Below, one piece after another: positions 17,883 through 26,318 of a stretch of 64,000 bases of DNA (position 1 is the first letter of the stretch; the number at the start of each line of letters is the position of its first letter). Source of the DNA: Gammaproteobacteria bacterium (lineage in GTDB: Bacteria; Pseudomonadota; Gammaproteobacteria; Pseudomonadales; Azotimanducaceae); NCBI GenBank assembly GCA_026707735.1, contig JAPOWH010000010.1:248001-312000 (forward strand). The letters run 5' to 3'. Below the pieces are notes generated by a model. The model did not search any database. It had not been told where the DNA came from and saw nothing but the letters and a program-made list of their open reading frames with translations. Position numbers and translations under genes: made by a program.

Positions 17883-18663
17883 AGCGTTTTCCAAAAACAA
17901 CTCGAGGGATCTGTGCAAGATCGTCAAGGCACTGAATGTCCTTAAATCCAGCAGCTTCAAACAGTTTCACAACTTCCTGGCGTTGATCGTATCCGTGTTC
18001 AACAATCAACCAACCGCCCTCGACCAAATGATGTCTTGCACCGGCTACAACTGTGCGCAACGCGTCTAGTCCATCTGTGCCGCTAGCCAGCGCCACGAGA
18101 GGCTCGTGTCGTATTTCGCTTCTCAGCAAGCGTGGATCGTCCGCACTGACGTAGGGCGGGTTGGAGACAATGACGTCAAAGTCACAGTGAACGGAAGAAT
18201 ACCAATCCGATTGGACGACCTGCACACGTAGGCCTAGCCAAGTAGCGTTGGTACGGCAGACATCCAATGCGTCTGTGTCGACGTCTGTTGCCACGACATG
18301 GAGTTCGAGCTCGGAAAGCAGAGCTAGGGCGATTGCACCGGATCCGGTGCCCAGATCAAGAACTCGATCTCCGTCTTGCAGCAGATTGAGAGCTGTTTCC
18401 ACCAGCAACTCGGTTTCTGGCCGAGGCACTAGCACGTTGGGCGTTATGTGAAGCTTCTGTTTCCAAAAATAAGATTCTTGCGTTATGTAAGCTACGGGCA
18501 CTCCATCTTGCCGATGGGCAATCAGGCTACAAAACTGGCCTACTTGATCGGGGGTTAGTGTGAGGTTTGGCTGAAGGTGGATTTGGGTGCGAGTGGCATC
18601 TAGCACATGCATTGCCAGAAGCTCTGCATCGAATGGATCGACTCGCTGCTGCGCCCACTCCAA
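17875..18663 (-). CDS. prmC: Peptide chain release factor N5-glutamine methyltransferase
   Basis: PrmC methylates the Gln of the GGQ motif of release factors. VLVPRPETELLVE, VLDLGTGSGAIALALLSE (SAM loop) and VIVSNPPYVS (NPPY catalytic motif) are present. The first canonical start is TTG at 18663 (MEWAQQRVDPFDAELL), which is slightly short. Upstream codons (IRNLGECLEW) resemble the family N-terminus, and an ATT at 18684 sits 6 bases after a GGAG, so an ATT start is possible but unproven. It follows prfA, its substrate gene, by about 16 bases. Confidence 0.93.
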   Translation of the reverse strand: MEWAQQRVDPFDAELLAMHVLDATRTQIHLQPNLTLTPDQVGQFCSLIAHRQDGVPVAYITQESYFWKQKLHITPNVLVPRPETELLVETALNLLQDGDRVLDLGTGSGAIALALLSELELHVVATDVDTDALDVCRTNATWLGLRVQVVQSDWYSSVHCDFDVIVSNPPYVSADDPRLLRSEIRHEPLVALASGTDGLDALRTVVAGARHHLVEGGWLIVEHGYDQRQEVVKLFEAAGFKDIQCLDDLAQIPRVVFGKRCE

Positions 18664-18679
18664 GCATTCGCCTAGATTT

Positions 18680-19777
18680 CTAATTCAAATCTCCATTGAG
18701 CTCCTGCAGGAGGTTTGCTTGGTGTTCTTTGGAAAGTGGTTCGATTACTTGGTCGAGCGCACCTTCCATGATCTCATCCAGCTTATAGAGAGTCAGGTTG
18801 ACCCGATGGTCCGTAAGCCGCCCTTGTGGAAAGTTGTAGGTGCGGATGCGTTCGGACCGATCTCCCGTTCCCACTTGGATCTTTCTGTCCAAAGTTCTCT
18901 CTTGCTCTTGTGCCGCCCGACGCTCACTGAGGATTTTCGACTTTAGCAACGCCATGGCACGTTCTCGGTTCTGGTGTTGTGACCGCTCATCTTGGCACTC
19001 AGCCACTGTTCCCGATGGCAGATGGGTGATGCGAACCGCAGAGTCGGTCTTGTTGACATGTTGGCCACCGGCGCCGGAAGCCCTGTAGGTGTCGATTCGC
19101 AGATCCGTGTCGTTGATTTCAACATCCGTCACTTCCTCAACCTCGGGCAATATGGCAACCGTGCATGCCGAAGTGTGTATTCGTCCTTGCGACTCGGTTT
19201 GCGGAATTCTCTGAACTCGATGAGTGCCAGCTTCAAACTTGAGCTTGGAATAGACATCTCTACCTGATATTTGGAAGACAGCCTCCTTTAGTCCTCCCTG
19301 ACTCGCAACTCTCTTAGTGATCAACTTCGAGCTCCAACCCTTCAAAGAGGCGTACTTGTCGTACATTTTCGCTAGGTCTCCCACAAAGAGAGCTGCTTCC
19401 TCTCCACCTGTGCCAGCACGGATTTCGAGAAAGACGTTGGCTTTGTCGTCGGGGTCCGCTGGTAACAGCAGCAATTCCACGGACTTTGTTGCTTCATTTA
19501 ACCGTGGTTGAAGCTCATCGATATCTTCCTGGGCAAGCTTACGCAATTCTGCATCGTCGTCGTCTAACAGCTCCTGCGCTTCGTCGAGTTCCGATTGAAT
19601 GGCCCGGAATTGCTCGTATGCCTTAACAATTGGCTGCAATTCAGAGTATTCCTTGGATATCGCAGAGAACCGTGTTTGATCAGCAAGCACCTCCTGATCA
19701 CCAAGTAGCGCTTCCAGTTCCGCATAACGGTCCGAGACTTCTTCCAATCGTTTGGTGATTCGAGAGCTTAGGGGCAT
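18680..19777 (-). CDS. prfA: Peptide chain release factor 1
   Basis: RF1 reads UAA and UAG and triggers peptide release. Length 365 is normal. The GGQ loop (SGAGGQHVNKTDSAVRI) and the codon-recognition segment THRVQRIPQTESQGRIHTSA, with PxT as PQT, are both in place. The ATG overlaps the hemA stop by one base (TAATG), indicating translational coupling, and prmC follows. The order hemA-prfA-prmC is conserved in gammaproteobacteria. Confidence 0.97.
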   Translation of the reverse strand: MPLSSRITKRLEEVSDRYAELEALLGDQEVLADQTRFSAISKEYSELQPIVKAYEQFRAIQSELDEAQELLDDDDAELRKLAQEDIDELQPRLNEATKSVELLLLPADPDDKANVFLEIRAGTGGEEAALFVGDLAKMYDKYASLKGWSSKLITKRVASQGGLKEAVFQISGRDVYSKLKFEAGTHRVQRIPQTESQGRIHTSACTVAILPEVEEVTDVEINDTDLRIDTYRASGAGGQHVNKTDSAVRITHLPSGTVAECQDERSQHQNRERAMALLKSKILSERRAAQEQERTLDRKIQVGTGDRSERIRTYNFPQGRLTDHRVNLTLYKLDEIMEGALDQVIEPLSKEHQANLLQELNGDLN

Positions 19778-21042
19778 TACTTGGCTCTAAACAGATTGCG
19801 AAGCATTTCGAGCAGCTGCTGATCCTTGGCCTTGCCAGCATCCTTCAAAGCGATTGTGGGCTGATGCGCCAGCTTGTTGGCGAGGTCCCCGCCGAGACGC
19901 TCAATCACCTTCTGAGGGTCTTCGCCAGATTGCAGTCGCGAACGAGCTTTGTCGATTTCGCTATCCCGGATTTGAGTTACGCTGTTTCGAAAATCGGAAA
20001 TTAGATCCGCGACTTGCCGAATTCTGCACTCTTCCTTGTATCGCTCAACGCCTTCGTCGACCAGACAATGGGCTTGCATCGCGGCTTCCTCGCGCGCCTT
20101 CAAGTTTTCGTCGATGACCGACGTTAGATCATCAATGGTATACAGATAGACATTATCCAGGTTGCTCACGGTTGGATCAATATCACGAGGGACCGCTAGG
20201 TCGACGATAAACATTGGACGAAACCGGCGTAAGTTGCAAGCCTTTGCAACTACTTCCCTGCTAACAATGGTGGTTGGACTGTTAGTTGAACTTATCAATA
20301 TGTCGTATTCGTGCAGCCTGTTTCCAATCTCAGCAAGCGGCATAGAGTGTGCGCCAATCTGCTTTGCCAGAGCGGCCGCATGTGCTGGCGTTCTGTTGGC
20401 AATTCCAATGGACGCGACTTGAGCGGAGCTCATGTGTTTGCTTACCAAGCATATGGTTTCGCCTGCTCCAAGAAGAAGAACCCTTGTTTTGCTCAGATCC
20501 GAATATATTTGTCTCGCCATGATTACTGCAGCTTGTGCAACAGATATGGAATTTCTACCTACATTTGTTTCCGTGCGAATGCGCTTGGCAGCACGGATTG
20601 CGGTTGTTGCGACATCCATAAGCCTAGACTTGCACGTCTTTGCTACGGCAGCGGCATCAAACGCCGCCTTGAATTGGCCAAGAATTTGAGGTTCTCCAAG
20701 AACCTGCGAATCCAGTCCTGCGGCAACGCGAATGATGTGTGAAACCGCTTCGTCGTCCCAGCAAAAGTATGTCGTGGTCTCTAGCTCCGCCAACGTTAGG
20801 TCTTGAAGATTCGCCAGCCATCTGAGCAGGTTCGCTTGCGCCGCTTCTCGCGGGACATTTCCTAGAATGGCATGAACTTCCGTGCGATTGCAGGTCGAAA
20901 GTATCAGTGCTTCCTGAACGAAGGCCGCTGATTGGACGAGAGAATTGAGGGCCGGTTGTAGTTTGCCCGGTAGTATCGATGCTCGACCCCTCAGATCAAT
21001 CCCCGCAGTTCGGTGATTGAGGCCGAAGGCTATGATCGGCAT
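19777..21042 (-). CDS. hemA: Glutamyl-tRNA reductase
   Basis: HemA reduces glutamyl-tRNA to glutamate-1-semialdehyde, the first step of C5 tetrapyrrole synthesis. IAFGLNHRTAGIDLRGR, the catalytic Cys in ILSTCNRTEVHA, LGEPQILGQFKAAF and the NADPH loop VLLLGAGETICLVSKHM are clear. 421 residues is the usual length. It is divergent from lolB with only about 35 bases between the start codons, so promoters must overlap or extend into coding sequence. Confidence 0.97.
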   Translation of the reverse strand: MPIIAFGLNHRTAGIDLRGRASILPGKLQPALNSLVQSAAFVQEALILSTCNRTEVHAILGNVPREAAQANLLRWLANLQDLTLAELETTTYFCWDDEAVSHIIRVAAGLDSQVLGEPQILGQFKAAFDAAAVAKTCKSRLMDVATTAIRAAKRIRTETNVGRNSISVAQAAVIMARQIYSDLSKTRVLLLGAGETICLVSKHMSSAQVASIGIANRTPAHAAALAKQIGAHSMPLAEIGNRLHEYDILISSTNSPTTIVSREVVAKACNLRRFRPMFIVDLAVPRDIDPTVSNLDNVYLYTIDDLTSVIDENLKAREEAAMQAHCLVDEGVERYKEECRIRQVADLISDFRNSVTQIRDSEIDKARSRLQSGEDPQKVIERLGGDLANKLAHQPTIALKDAGKAKDQQLLEMLRNLFRAK

Positions 21043-21077
21043 GGAATATTGAAGAATTGCCTGTGCGGTTAATTGAA

Positions 21078-21695
21078 ATGATAGCAGAGCCTCGGAGTCT
21101 GGGATTGCACAGAAGCCGTAGAGAACGACTCCGATATGTCGTTTTGATCTTCAGTTGCGGAATTGCTGTAATGCTGTTGGCGGGTTGTCAACCGTTCAGC
21201 AATGTCAAGCGACCCGTGACAGGTCAGGAGCAAGTCGACGTCATTGAGATCATGGGTCGCATAGCTTTCACAACTCCTTCGCGTTCGGGGTCAGCTCAGT
21301 TCAAGTGGAAGTCCGTGAAGTCCGCGTACGAATTGCGGCTGACCGGCAGATTGGGTATCGGACGAATTGTTATTCGTGGAACGAACGAGAGCGCAGACAT
21401 TGTGACCTCCACGGGAGAGACAATGGAGAACGTCGATTTGCAGGGTTGGCTGATCGACACATTCGAGATCGATTTGCCCATATTGGATTTGCCAGCGTGC
21501 ATACGCATGAACTGCGACTTTGCCAAGAATGGCAACAGTCGCAAGTACGATAGCGATGGTCGGTTGCAGGAGTTTGAAAATCAGGGTTGGTCCGTCAAGG
21601 CAGCCTACGCGGAGAACGAACCCGACGAGCTAGCTGTCAAAGAAATACAGTTGCAAAGAGGTGAAACACGGCTGCGAATACTCTTCGACAGTTGA
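21078..21695 (+). CDS. lolB: Outer-membrane lipoprotein LolB
   Basis: LolB accepts lipoproteins from LolA and inserts them into the outer membrane. The N-terminal hydrophobic stretch ends in VMLLAGCQPFS, a good lipobox. The body has MGRIAFTTPSRSGSAQFKW, LRLTGRLGIGRIVIRG and LQGWLIDTFEIDLPILDLPAC, then a C-terminal EFENQGWSVKAAY typical of LolB. Conservation is moderate but the position divergent from hemA supports the call. Start is ambiguous: ATG 21078 gives 205 residues; TTG 21057 is also in frame. Confidence 0.85.
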   Translation: MIAEPRSLGLHRSRRERLRYVVLIFSCGIAVMLLAGCQPFSNVKRPVTGQEQVDVIEIMGRIAFTTPSRSGSAQFKWKSVKSAYELRLTGRLGIGRIVIRGTNESADIVTSTGETMENVDLQGWLIDTFEIDLPILDLPACIRMNCDFAKNGNSRKYDSDGRLQEFENQGWSVKAAYAENEPDELAVKEIQLQRGETRLRILFDS

Positions 21696-21766
21696 GCAAA
21701 CGGCCGCCGAGCGGTTCGATTGGGTTTGACTTCTACAACGCCACGACTAAAATTCCGAGCCTATTT

Positions 21767-21841
21767 TGGGGTGTGGCCAAGCGGTAAGGCAACGGGCTTT
21801 GAACCCGTCATTCGCAGGTTCGAATCCTGCCACCCCAGCCA
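21767..21841 (+). tRNA. tRNA-Gln (anticodon TTG)
   Basis: The sequence folds into a complete 75-base tRNA. The acceptor arms TGGGGTG (21767) and CACCCCA (21831-21837) pair perfectly, the T-arm carries GGTTCGAATCC, and the anticodon stem ACGGG/CCCGT encloses CTTTGAA with anticodon TTG. G73 and an encoded CCA follow. It lies between lolB and rplY, where Pseudomonas-type genomes have a tRNA-Gln between ispE and prs. Confidence 0.96.
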
Positions 21842-21881
21842 GTTTTCAATGGGTGATTTCCGTCTCGCCAGAGGGGTTTCT

Positions 21882-22559
21882 ATGGCTGATTTGTTAACGA
21901 TTGATGTTGTCGAACGCGACGCCGTTGGTTCGGCAAAGGTACGGCGATTGCGTCGTAGCAATGACTTGGTGCCGGGAATTGTCTATGGTGGAGACCAGCC
22001 GCCCAAGTACTTCAGCATGGAGTACCGCCGGATCGCCAAAGTCTTGGACGACGAGGCATTCTTTTCTCGAGTTCTCAATTTGAGCTTGGATGGCAAGTCG
22101 GAGCAAGTAGTGCTACGGGAACTACAGCGTCACCCGGCGACCGAAAAGGTTATCCACATGGATTTTCTTCGGGTCAGTGAAGACCGAGAGCTGCAGGTCT
22201 CAATACCTTTCCATTTCATTAATGAGGAAAACTGCGTCGGTGTCAAGCTCAATGGCGGCATGATATCCGTAAATCTGACCGAGATTGAAGTGAGCTGCCT
22301 ACCGCGTGACCTGCCTGAGCGCATCGAGATTGATATGGAGTCTCTCGATGTGGGTGATGCTGTCCATCTATCGGATTTGGAACTACCGTCGGGCGTATCG
22401 CTGGTTGCACTTTCGCATGGTGACGATCGGGATGACCAAATCGTCAATGTCCACATGCCTCGCGGATTAGCTGTGGAAGAAGAGGAACAGGAAGAAGACC
22501 TCGAGGAGCCAACTGAGGAAACACCCGAGGAAGAACAACCAACCGAAGACGAGGACTAG
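21882..22559 (+). CDS. rplY: 50S ribosomal protein L25 (Ctc/TL5 form)
   Basis: A 225-residue two-domain L25 that binds 5S rRNA. The N-terminal L25 domain (MADLLTIDVVERDAVGSAKVRRLRR) and VVLRELQRHPATEKVIHMDFLRV are followed by the Ctc C-terminal beta-domain (LTEIEVSCLPRDLPERIEID, LSDLELPSG). A long acidic tail rich in Glu ends the protein. I start at ATG 21882, with GAGGGG upstream; the open frame that extends to 21720 runs through the tRNA and is not coding. pth follows immediately. Confidence 0.95.
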   Translation: MADLLTIDVVERDAVGSAKVRRLRRSNDLVPGIVYGGDQPPKYFSMEYRRIAKVLDDEAFFSRVLNLSLDGKSEQVVLRELQRHPATEKVIHMDFLRVSEDRELQVSIPFHFINEENCVGVKLNGGMISVNLTEIEVSCLPRDLPERIEIDMESLDVGDAVHLSDLELPSGVSLVALSHGDDRDDQIVNVHMPRGLAVEEEEQEEDLEEPTEETPEEEQPTEDED

Positions 22560-22563
22560 GTCG

Positions 22564-23247
22564 CTGGTCAGGATAAAGGACCTCGTAGCGAACGCTCAGA
22601 ACTGGTTTCGAACCGGAACACAGCACAAAACCGCTAACGACGACACTCGTTCTGACGCCTCGACGCTCAAACTCATCGTAGGTCTTGGAAATCCGGGTCC
22701 GAATTACGAAAATACCCGCCACAATGTCGGTGAACGCTGGGCAAGAAACCTAGCAGACAGATTCTCAATAGACTTGCGGCACGAGACGCGGTTCCAGGGA
22801 TTCCTCGGACGCGGGTTCATTGTCGAGCACGACGTCAGGATTCTGATTCCCACAACCTATATGAATCGTTCAGGAAACTCTGTCGGGTCGGTTGTGCGCT
22901 ACTTCAAGATTCCCACAGAACGAGTCCTAGTCGCGTACGACGAAGTTGCGTTTCCTGTGGGAACCAGCAAGCTCAAGCTAGGAGGCGGCCACAACGGTCA
23001 CAATGGCATAGCAAGCTTGTTTGAAGGATTCGGTGGAGAGAGGGAATTCGCTAGGCTGCGCATCGGAGTGGGGCACCCAGGAGATGGGGCTGAAATGCAC
23101 CACTACCTGACGCGAACCAATATGCCCAACGAGGAACGCGAGATGGCGGAAACTAGCAGCGAGTTGAGCGACGAGATACTGCAATGCATGTTGATGGGGA
23201 ACTGGCAGCGAGCGATGTGGTTGTTGCACACACCTCAATCAAGCTGA
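22564..23247 (+). CDS. pth: Peptidyl-tRNA hydrolase, start codon non-canonical
   Basis: Pth recycles peptidyl-tRNA dropped from ribosomes. LKLIVGLGNPGPNYENTRHNVGER (Asn10 and His20 equivalents), IPTTYMNRSGNSV, VLVAYDEVAFPVG (Asp) and GGGHNGHNGIASL are all in one open frame. No ATG, GTG or TTG exists in that frame upstream of the GLGNPG motif; the first is a TTG at 22774 inside the conserved domain. Candidates are CTG at 22564, 8 bases after an AGGA in the end of rplY (227 residues), or ACG at 22663, which would give 194 residues, the normal length, but with no visible ribosome site. I list the CTG version. The protein call is firm; the start is not. Confidence 0.88.
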   Translation: MVRIKDLVANAQNWFRTGTQHKTANDDTRSDASTLKLIVGLGNPGPNYENTRHNVGERWARNLADRFSIDLRHETRFQGFLGRGFIVEHDVRILIPTTYMNRSGNSVGSVVRYFKIPTERVLVAYDEVAFPVGTSKLKLGGGHNGHNGIASLFEGFGGEREFARLRIGVGHPGDGAEMHHYLTRTNMPNEEREMAETSSELSDEILQCMLMGNWQRAMWLLHTPQSS

Positions 23248-23312
23248 ATCTCCGCCGCTGTGTAGCGTGAATCTTCGAGCCGAATATCGTTTCGATGTAG
23301 GGGTGTAAGTGC

Positions 23313-24404
23313 ATGGGATTCGCATGCGGTATTACTGGATTGCCAAACGTTGGCAAGTCGACGTTGTTCAATGCACTTACTAATGCGCAAGTCGATGCGG
23401 AGAACTTTCCTTTTTGCACTGTGGATAGCAACACTGGAACGGTAGCCATCCCAGACAAGCGATTGGATGCAATTGCAGAGATTGTCAAGCCACCCAAAGT
23501 AGTTCCTTCGACGATGACGTTCGTCGACATTGCGGGGCTCATTAAGGGAGCATCGAAAGGGGAAGGCTTGGGCAATCAATTCTTGTCCCACATTCGCGAA
23601 ATGGATGCACTCGCACATGTCGTAAGGTGTTTTGACGACGATAACGTTGTGCACGTGGATGGTTCCGTTTCGCCTGTTAGAGATATTGAGTTGATCAATA
23701 CAGAGTTGGCTCTTGCTGATCTTGAGGTTGCCGAACGCATGCATGTGAAACTCTCAAAGGCAGCCATGACTGGCGACGGAAAAGCGAGAACTGAGGTCAA
23801 ATTCTTGAACTCACTGATCGACCACCTCTCCCGTGGATTGCCAATTCGAGGATTCGACGCATCACCCGAGGAGATTGAGTCGTTGCATTCATGGCAGTTC
23901 CTGACTGCCAAGCCTGTCCTCTATGTGGCCAATGTCGCGGATGAAGATCCGAAGCCCTCTGAGCACCTGGGCGCTGTAAAACGCATAGCAGTTAGTGAGG
24001 GAGCGGAGTGTGTAGAGTTTTTCGGTGAGCTTGAAGCGGAGCTTGTAGATCTTGGCGAGGAGGACCGCCGCGAGTTTCTTTGTGAGCTTGGTATCGACGA
24101 ATCGGGCTTGGAGCGACTCATTGCGGCAGGTTACAAACTCCTGGGATTGCACGACTTCTTCACGATGAACGAAAACGAGCTGAGGTCATGGGCCATTCCG
24201 AAAGGCACCCTGGCACCACAAGCTGCTGGGAGAATTCACTCCGATATGGAGCGTGGCTTTATCCGCGCAGAAGTCATTGCCTTTGAGGACTTCATAGAGC
24301 AGGGCGGCGAGCAGGGCGCGAAGTCAGCTGGCAAGTGGCGCGTGGAGGGACGTGACTACGTAGTCCAGAGCGGCGACGTCATATATTTCCGATTCAACGT
24401 CTGA
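23313..24404 (+). CDS. ychF: Redox-regulated ATPase/GTPase YchF
   Basis: A 363-residue Obg-family P-loop protein (OLA1/YchF). The P-loop is GLPNVGKSTLFNALT, then VDIAGLIKGASKGEGLGNQFL (G3) and the coiled-coil region, and a C-terminal TGS domain (AWAIPKGTLAPQAAGRIHSDME...FIRAEV). It follows pth by 65 bases; pth-ychF is a common pair. It binds ATP in characterised homologues and interacts with ribosomes. Confidence 0.97.
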   Translation: MGFACGITGLPNVGKSTLFNALTNAQVDAENFPFCTVDSNTGTVAIPDKRLDAIAEIVKPPKVVPSTMTFVDIAGLIKGASKGEGLGNQFLSHIREMDALAHVVRCFDDDNVVHVDGSVSPVRDIELINTELALADLEVAERMHVKLSKAAMTGDGKARTEVKFLNSLIDHLSRGLPIRGFDASPEEIESLHSWQFLTAKPVLYVANVADEDPKPSEHLGAVKRIAVSEGAECVEFFGELEAELVDLGEEDRREFLCELGIDESGLERLIAAGYKLLGLHDFFTMNENELRSWAIPKGTLAPQAAGRIHSDMERGFIRAEVIAFEDFIEQGGEQGAKSAGKWRVEGRDYVVQSGDVIYFRFNV

Positions 24405-24453
24405 ATCAGGGAGTCGCTAGTGTTTAGCCGGGCTGTAGTCGATGGGTTCGCCT

Positions 24454-24879
24454 TTAGCTGGTGACCTCGTAGTTGTCCTTCATGTAATCAACCGAGCGGG
24501 CAATGATTTCACGGAGCACTTTGGGGTCGACATCCGAGAGCTTGTTGATATATAAGCAAGACTTGGCGGTCTTGTGCTTGCCTAGCTTCTCCAATAGGTC
24601 TTCCATCTGACCAAAGCCAGGCATGATGTACACCGTGATATTACGTTTGCGGGGCGACACGCCCACAACCGACCATTCCCCTGAATGCCCACTCCGATAC
24701 TTGTATGAATATGAGCCAAATCCAATGATGCTTGAACCCCACATTTTTGCAGGGTACCCCGTGACGTCGTGCATCATGTCAACAATCGATTGAGTATCCA
24801 AGCGCTTTTGGTCGATGTCGACTGACGCGAGAAATTTAGAAACGCTCGCGTCTGTGGGCTTAGTCTTGTTCTCTGGCAT
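24454..24879 (-). CDS. DUF1801 domain protein
   Basis: A 141-residue protein matching the DUF1801/YdhG-like family. Recognisable stretches are FLASVDIDQKRLDTQSIVDM, PAKMWGSSIIGFGSYSYKY and SPRKRNITVYIMPGF, and the LGKHKTAKSCLYINKLSDVD segment. No catalytic residues are established for the family. It lies 10 bases downstream of the DoxX gene on the same strand, so the two are likely co-transcribed. Confidence 0.82.
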   Translation of the reverse strand: MPENKTKPTDASVSKFLASVDIDQKRLDTQSIVDMMHDVTGYPAKMWGSSIIGFGSYSYKYRSGHSGEWSVVGVSPRKRNITVYIMPGFGQMEDLLEKLGKHKTAKSCLYINKLSDVDPKVLREIIARSVDYMKDNYEVTS

Positions 24880-24888
24880 GCGGACCTC

Positions 24889-25479
24889 TCAAACTATGTT
24901 TCGCCAACGGGCAATCCAGTAGTCCACGCTGACGTATCGCCCACCCCCGGTAAAAAGCAATGCCAAGAGCATGACGAAGTAGGTAATCGCGAACTCGATG
25001 CCGTTGTTTAGGATTGTAATGGCTCCAGAACTCGTCAAATATCGGTAGTTTCCGTGTTCTCGCACGATGTCTTTAATGATTTCCTTCTTTTCCGCTGCTT
25101 CCATGACACGATCGTTGGCAAAGATGCTACTCGCATCCGAAATTGCCAACCAGCCGTTTTCCCAATGGACCAAAAAGGCAGCGACAAGCATTGTGACCAT
25201 TAGAGGAATTGCTGCGAGTCGGGTGCAGAATCCAAAGATGAGACATATACCACCTCCAAACTCGGCCGCAGCAGCAAGAAAGCCCATTATTTCCGGCAGC
25301 GGCACATCCATTCGTGCGAGCCAGGTGACCGTGCCCTCAAATCCGGCGATTTTTCTCCAACCTGCCTCAATCATAATAGGCGCCAGAAATATCCGAAGCG
25401 CTAGAGGCCCAAGTCCGTCAAGCGGGCGCAATACATCCAAAAATCTCCGATATATCCTTGTGATCGCCTCGAGTAGCAT
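24889..25479 (-). CDS. DoxX family membrane protein
   Basis: A 196-residue protein with about four membrane helices. LRIFLAPIMIEAGWRKI, AAAAEFGGGICLIFGFCTRLAAIPL and TYFVMLLALLFTGGGRYVSVDYW are typical of DoxX-type integral membrane proteins, with an insertion (~residues 105-150) containing EKKEIIKDIVREHGNY. DoxX relatives are linked to thiol or quinone redox in some bacteria. It precedes the DUF1801 gene on the same strand. Specific function unknown. Confidence 0.85.
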   Translation of the reverse strand: MLLEAITRIYRRFLDVLRPLDGLGPLALRIFLAPIMIEAGWRKIAGFEGTVTWLARMDVPLPEIMGFLAAAAEFGGGICLIFGFCTRLAAIPLMVTMLVAAFLVHWENGWLAISDASSIFANDRVMEAAEKKEIIKDIVREHGNYRYLTSSGAITILNNGIEFAITYFVMLLALLFTGGGRYVSVDYWIARWRNIV

Positions 25480-25589
25480 CGCCGTTCTGCCCCACCTATT
25501 CTGTAGGTCAAATTTTAGCCTTCGGCTTGGAAGCCGCTAGTCAGCTTTATCTTCTAGTGCGAATCAAGGAGATTGCTCGACACCTAGAC

Positions 25590-26288
25590 CTATTTGATTT
25601 GTTGCCGTTGAGAGGATTCATATAGACTGGTATAGAGTCGATCGAACAGGTATACGCCTAGCCGGAGACCTTGATCTACCCACATCCGACGGTTGCTATC
25701 GAGCCAGGATTCCTCAATAAGCTCAAAAAAGTCCTGTGCATGGCGAATGTCGATGCTGGCGTGAATTCGATAGTGCCTCAATTCCTTCAGTTCAATCCAG
25801 TTTCTATCGACCACTCCCTGGGCGATCGTATCTGAAATCGTCGCGAAGCAGTACTCGATCACTCCCATGCAACCAATGCCAACTTCCAATTCATCCAAGA
25901 GGCAAGCCCCGATTAGGGAACTGTTGAACGCCCGGGTTTCTGGCCACTGCTTGTCTTGATCGCCAAGATTTCGGATGTCGCTGCCGATTGACTGCAAGAA
26001 GGATTTAAAAGTATGTTGGTGAAACGCAGCCTCTTCAAACTCTCCATGTTCCTCGACCACATTGCGTAGTATTTCGAGTCTACGGCTTGCGTTGGATATT
26101 CTCCCGACCAATGCCATCATGGGTCGCGAAAAGAAAGCGACACAGAAATAAAACTGCTCTTGTGACCGTCGGAACGCCTCAAGAGACATCGATCCGTCCT
26201 TCAAAGACGTAAAGTATGGGTTCGTATCAATGCCAATCTCTTGCTTGATTGAGTCAGCGTGCGCCGTAACTTGGAGCTCTGAAGACAT
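25590..26288 (-). CDS. Heme-oxygenase-like diiron oxidase (HDO) family enzyme
   Basis: A 232-residue all-helical protein of the TenA/PqqC/CADD superfamily, often annotated as an iron-containing redox enzyme. The six likely metal ligands follow the CADD spacing: E83 and H90 (in EFEEAAFH), E145 (GVIEY), then H176, D180 and H183 in HASIDIRH. Known members with this set (CADD, UndA, BesC, SznF) use two irons and O2 for C-C or C-H cleavage or N-oxygenation. Strong Shine-Dalgarno AGAGG upstream of ATG 26288. It is the last gene of an apparent operon with the GNAT, DUF3419 and RND pump genes. Substrate unknown. Confidence 0.82.
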   Translation of the reverse strand: MSSELQVTAHADSIKQEIGIDTNPYFTSLKDGSMSLEAFRRSQEQFYFCVAFFSRPMMALVGRISNASRRLEILRNVVEEHGEFEEAAFHQHTFKSFLQSIGSDIRNLGDQDKQWPETRAFNSSLIGACLLDELEVGIGCMGVIEYCFATISDTIAQGVVDRNWIELKELRHYRIHASIDIRHAQDFFELIEESWLDSNRRMWVDQGLRLGVYLFDRLYTSLYESSQRQQIK

Positions 26289-26318
26289 TCTGATACCTCT
26301 AGGTTTAGTTGCGTGATT

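Noticed and set aside
18663-18686. ATT start codon for prmC
   Set aside because: ATT with GGAG upstream is possible, but ATT starts are rare; the TTG at 18663 is an acceptable start, so I keep the shorter version.
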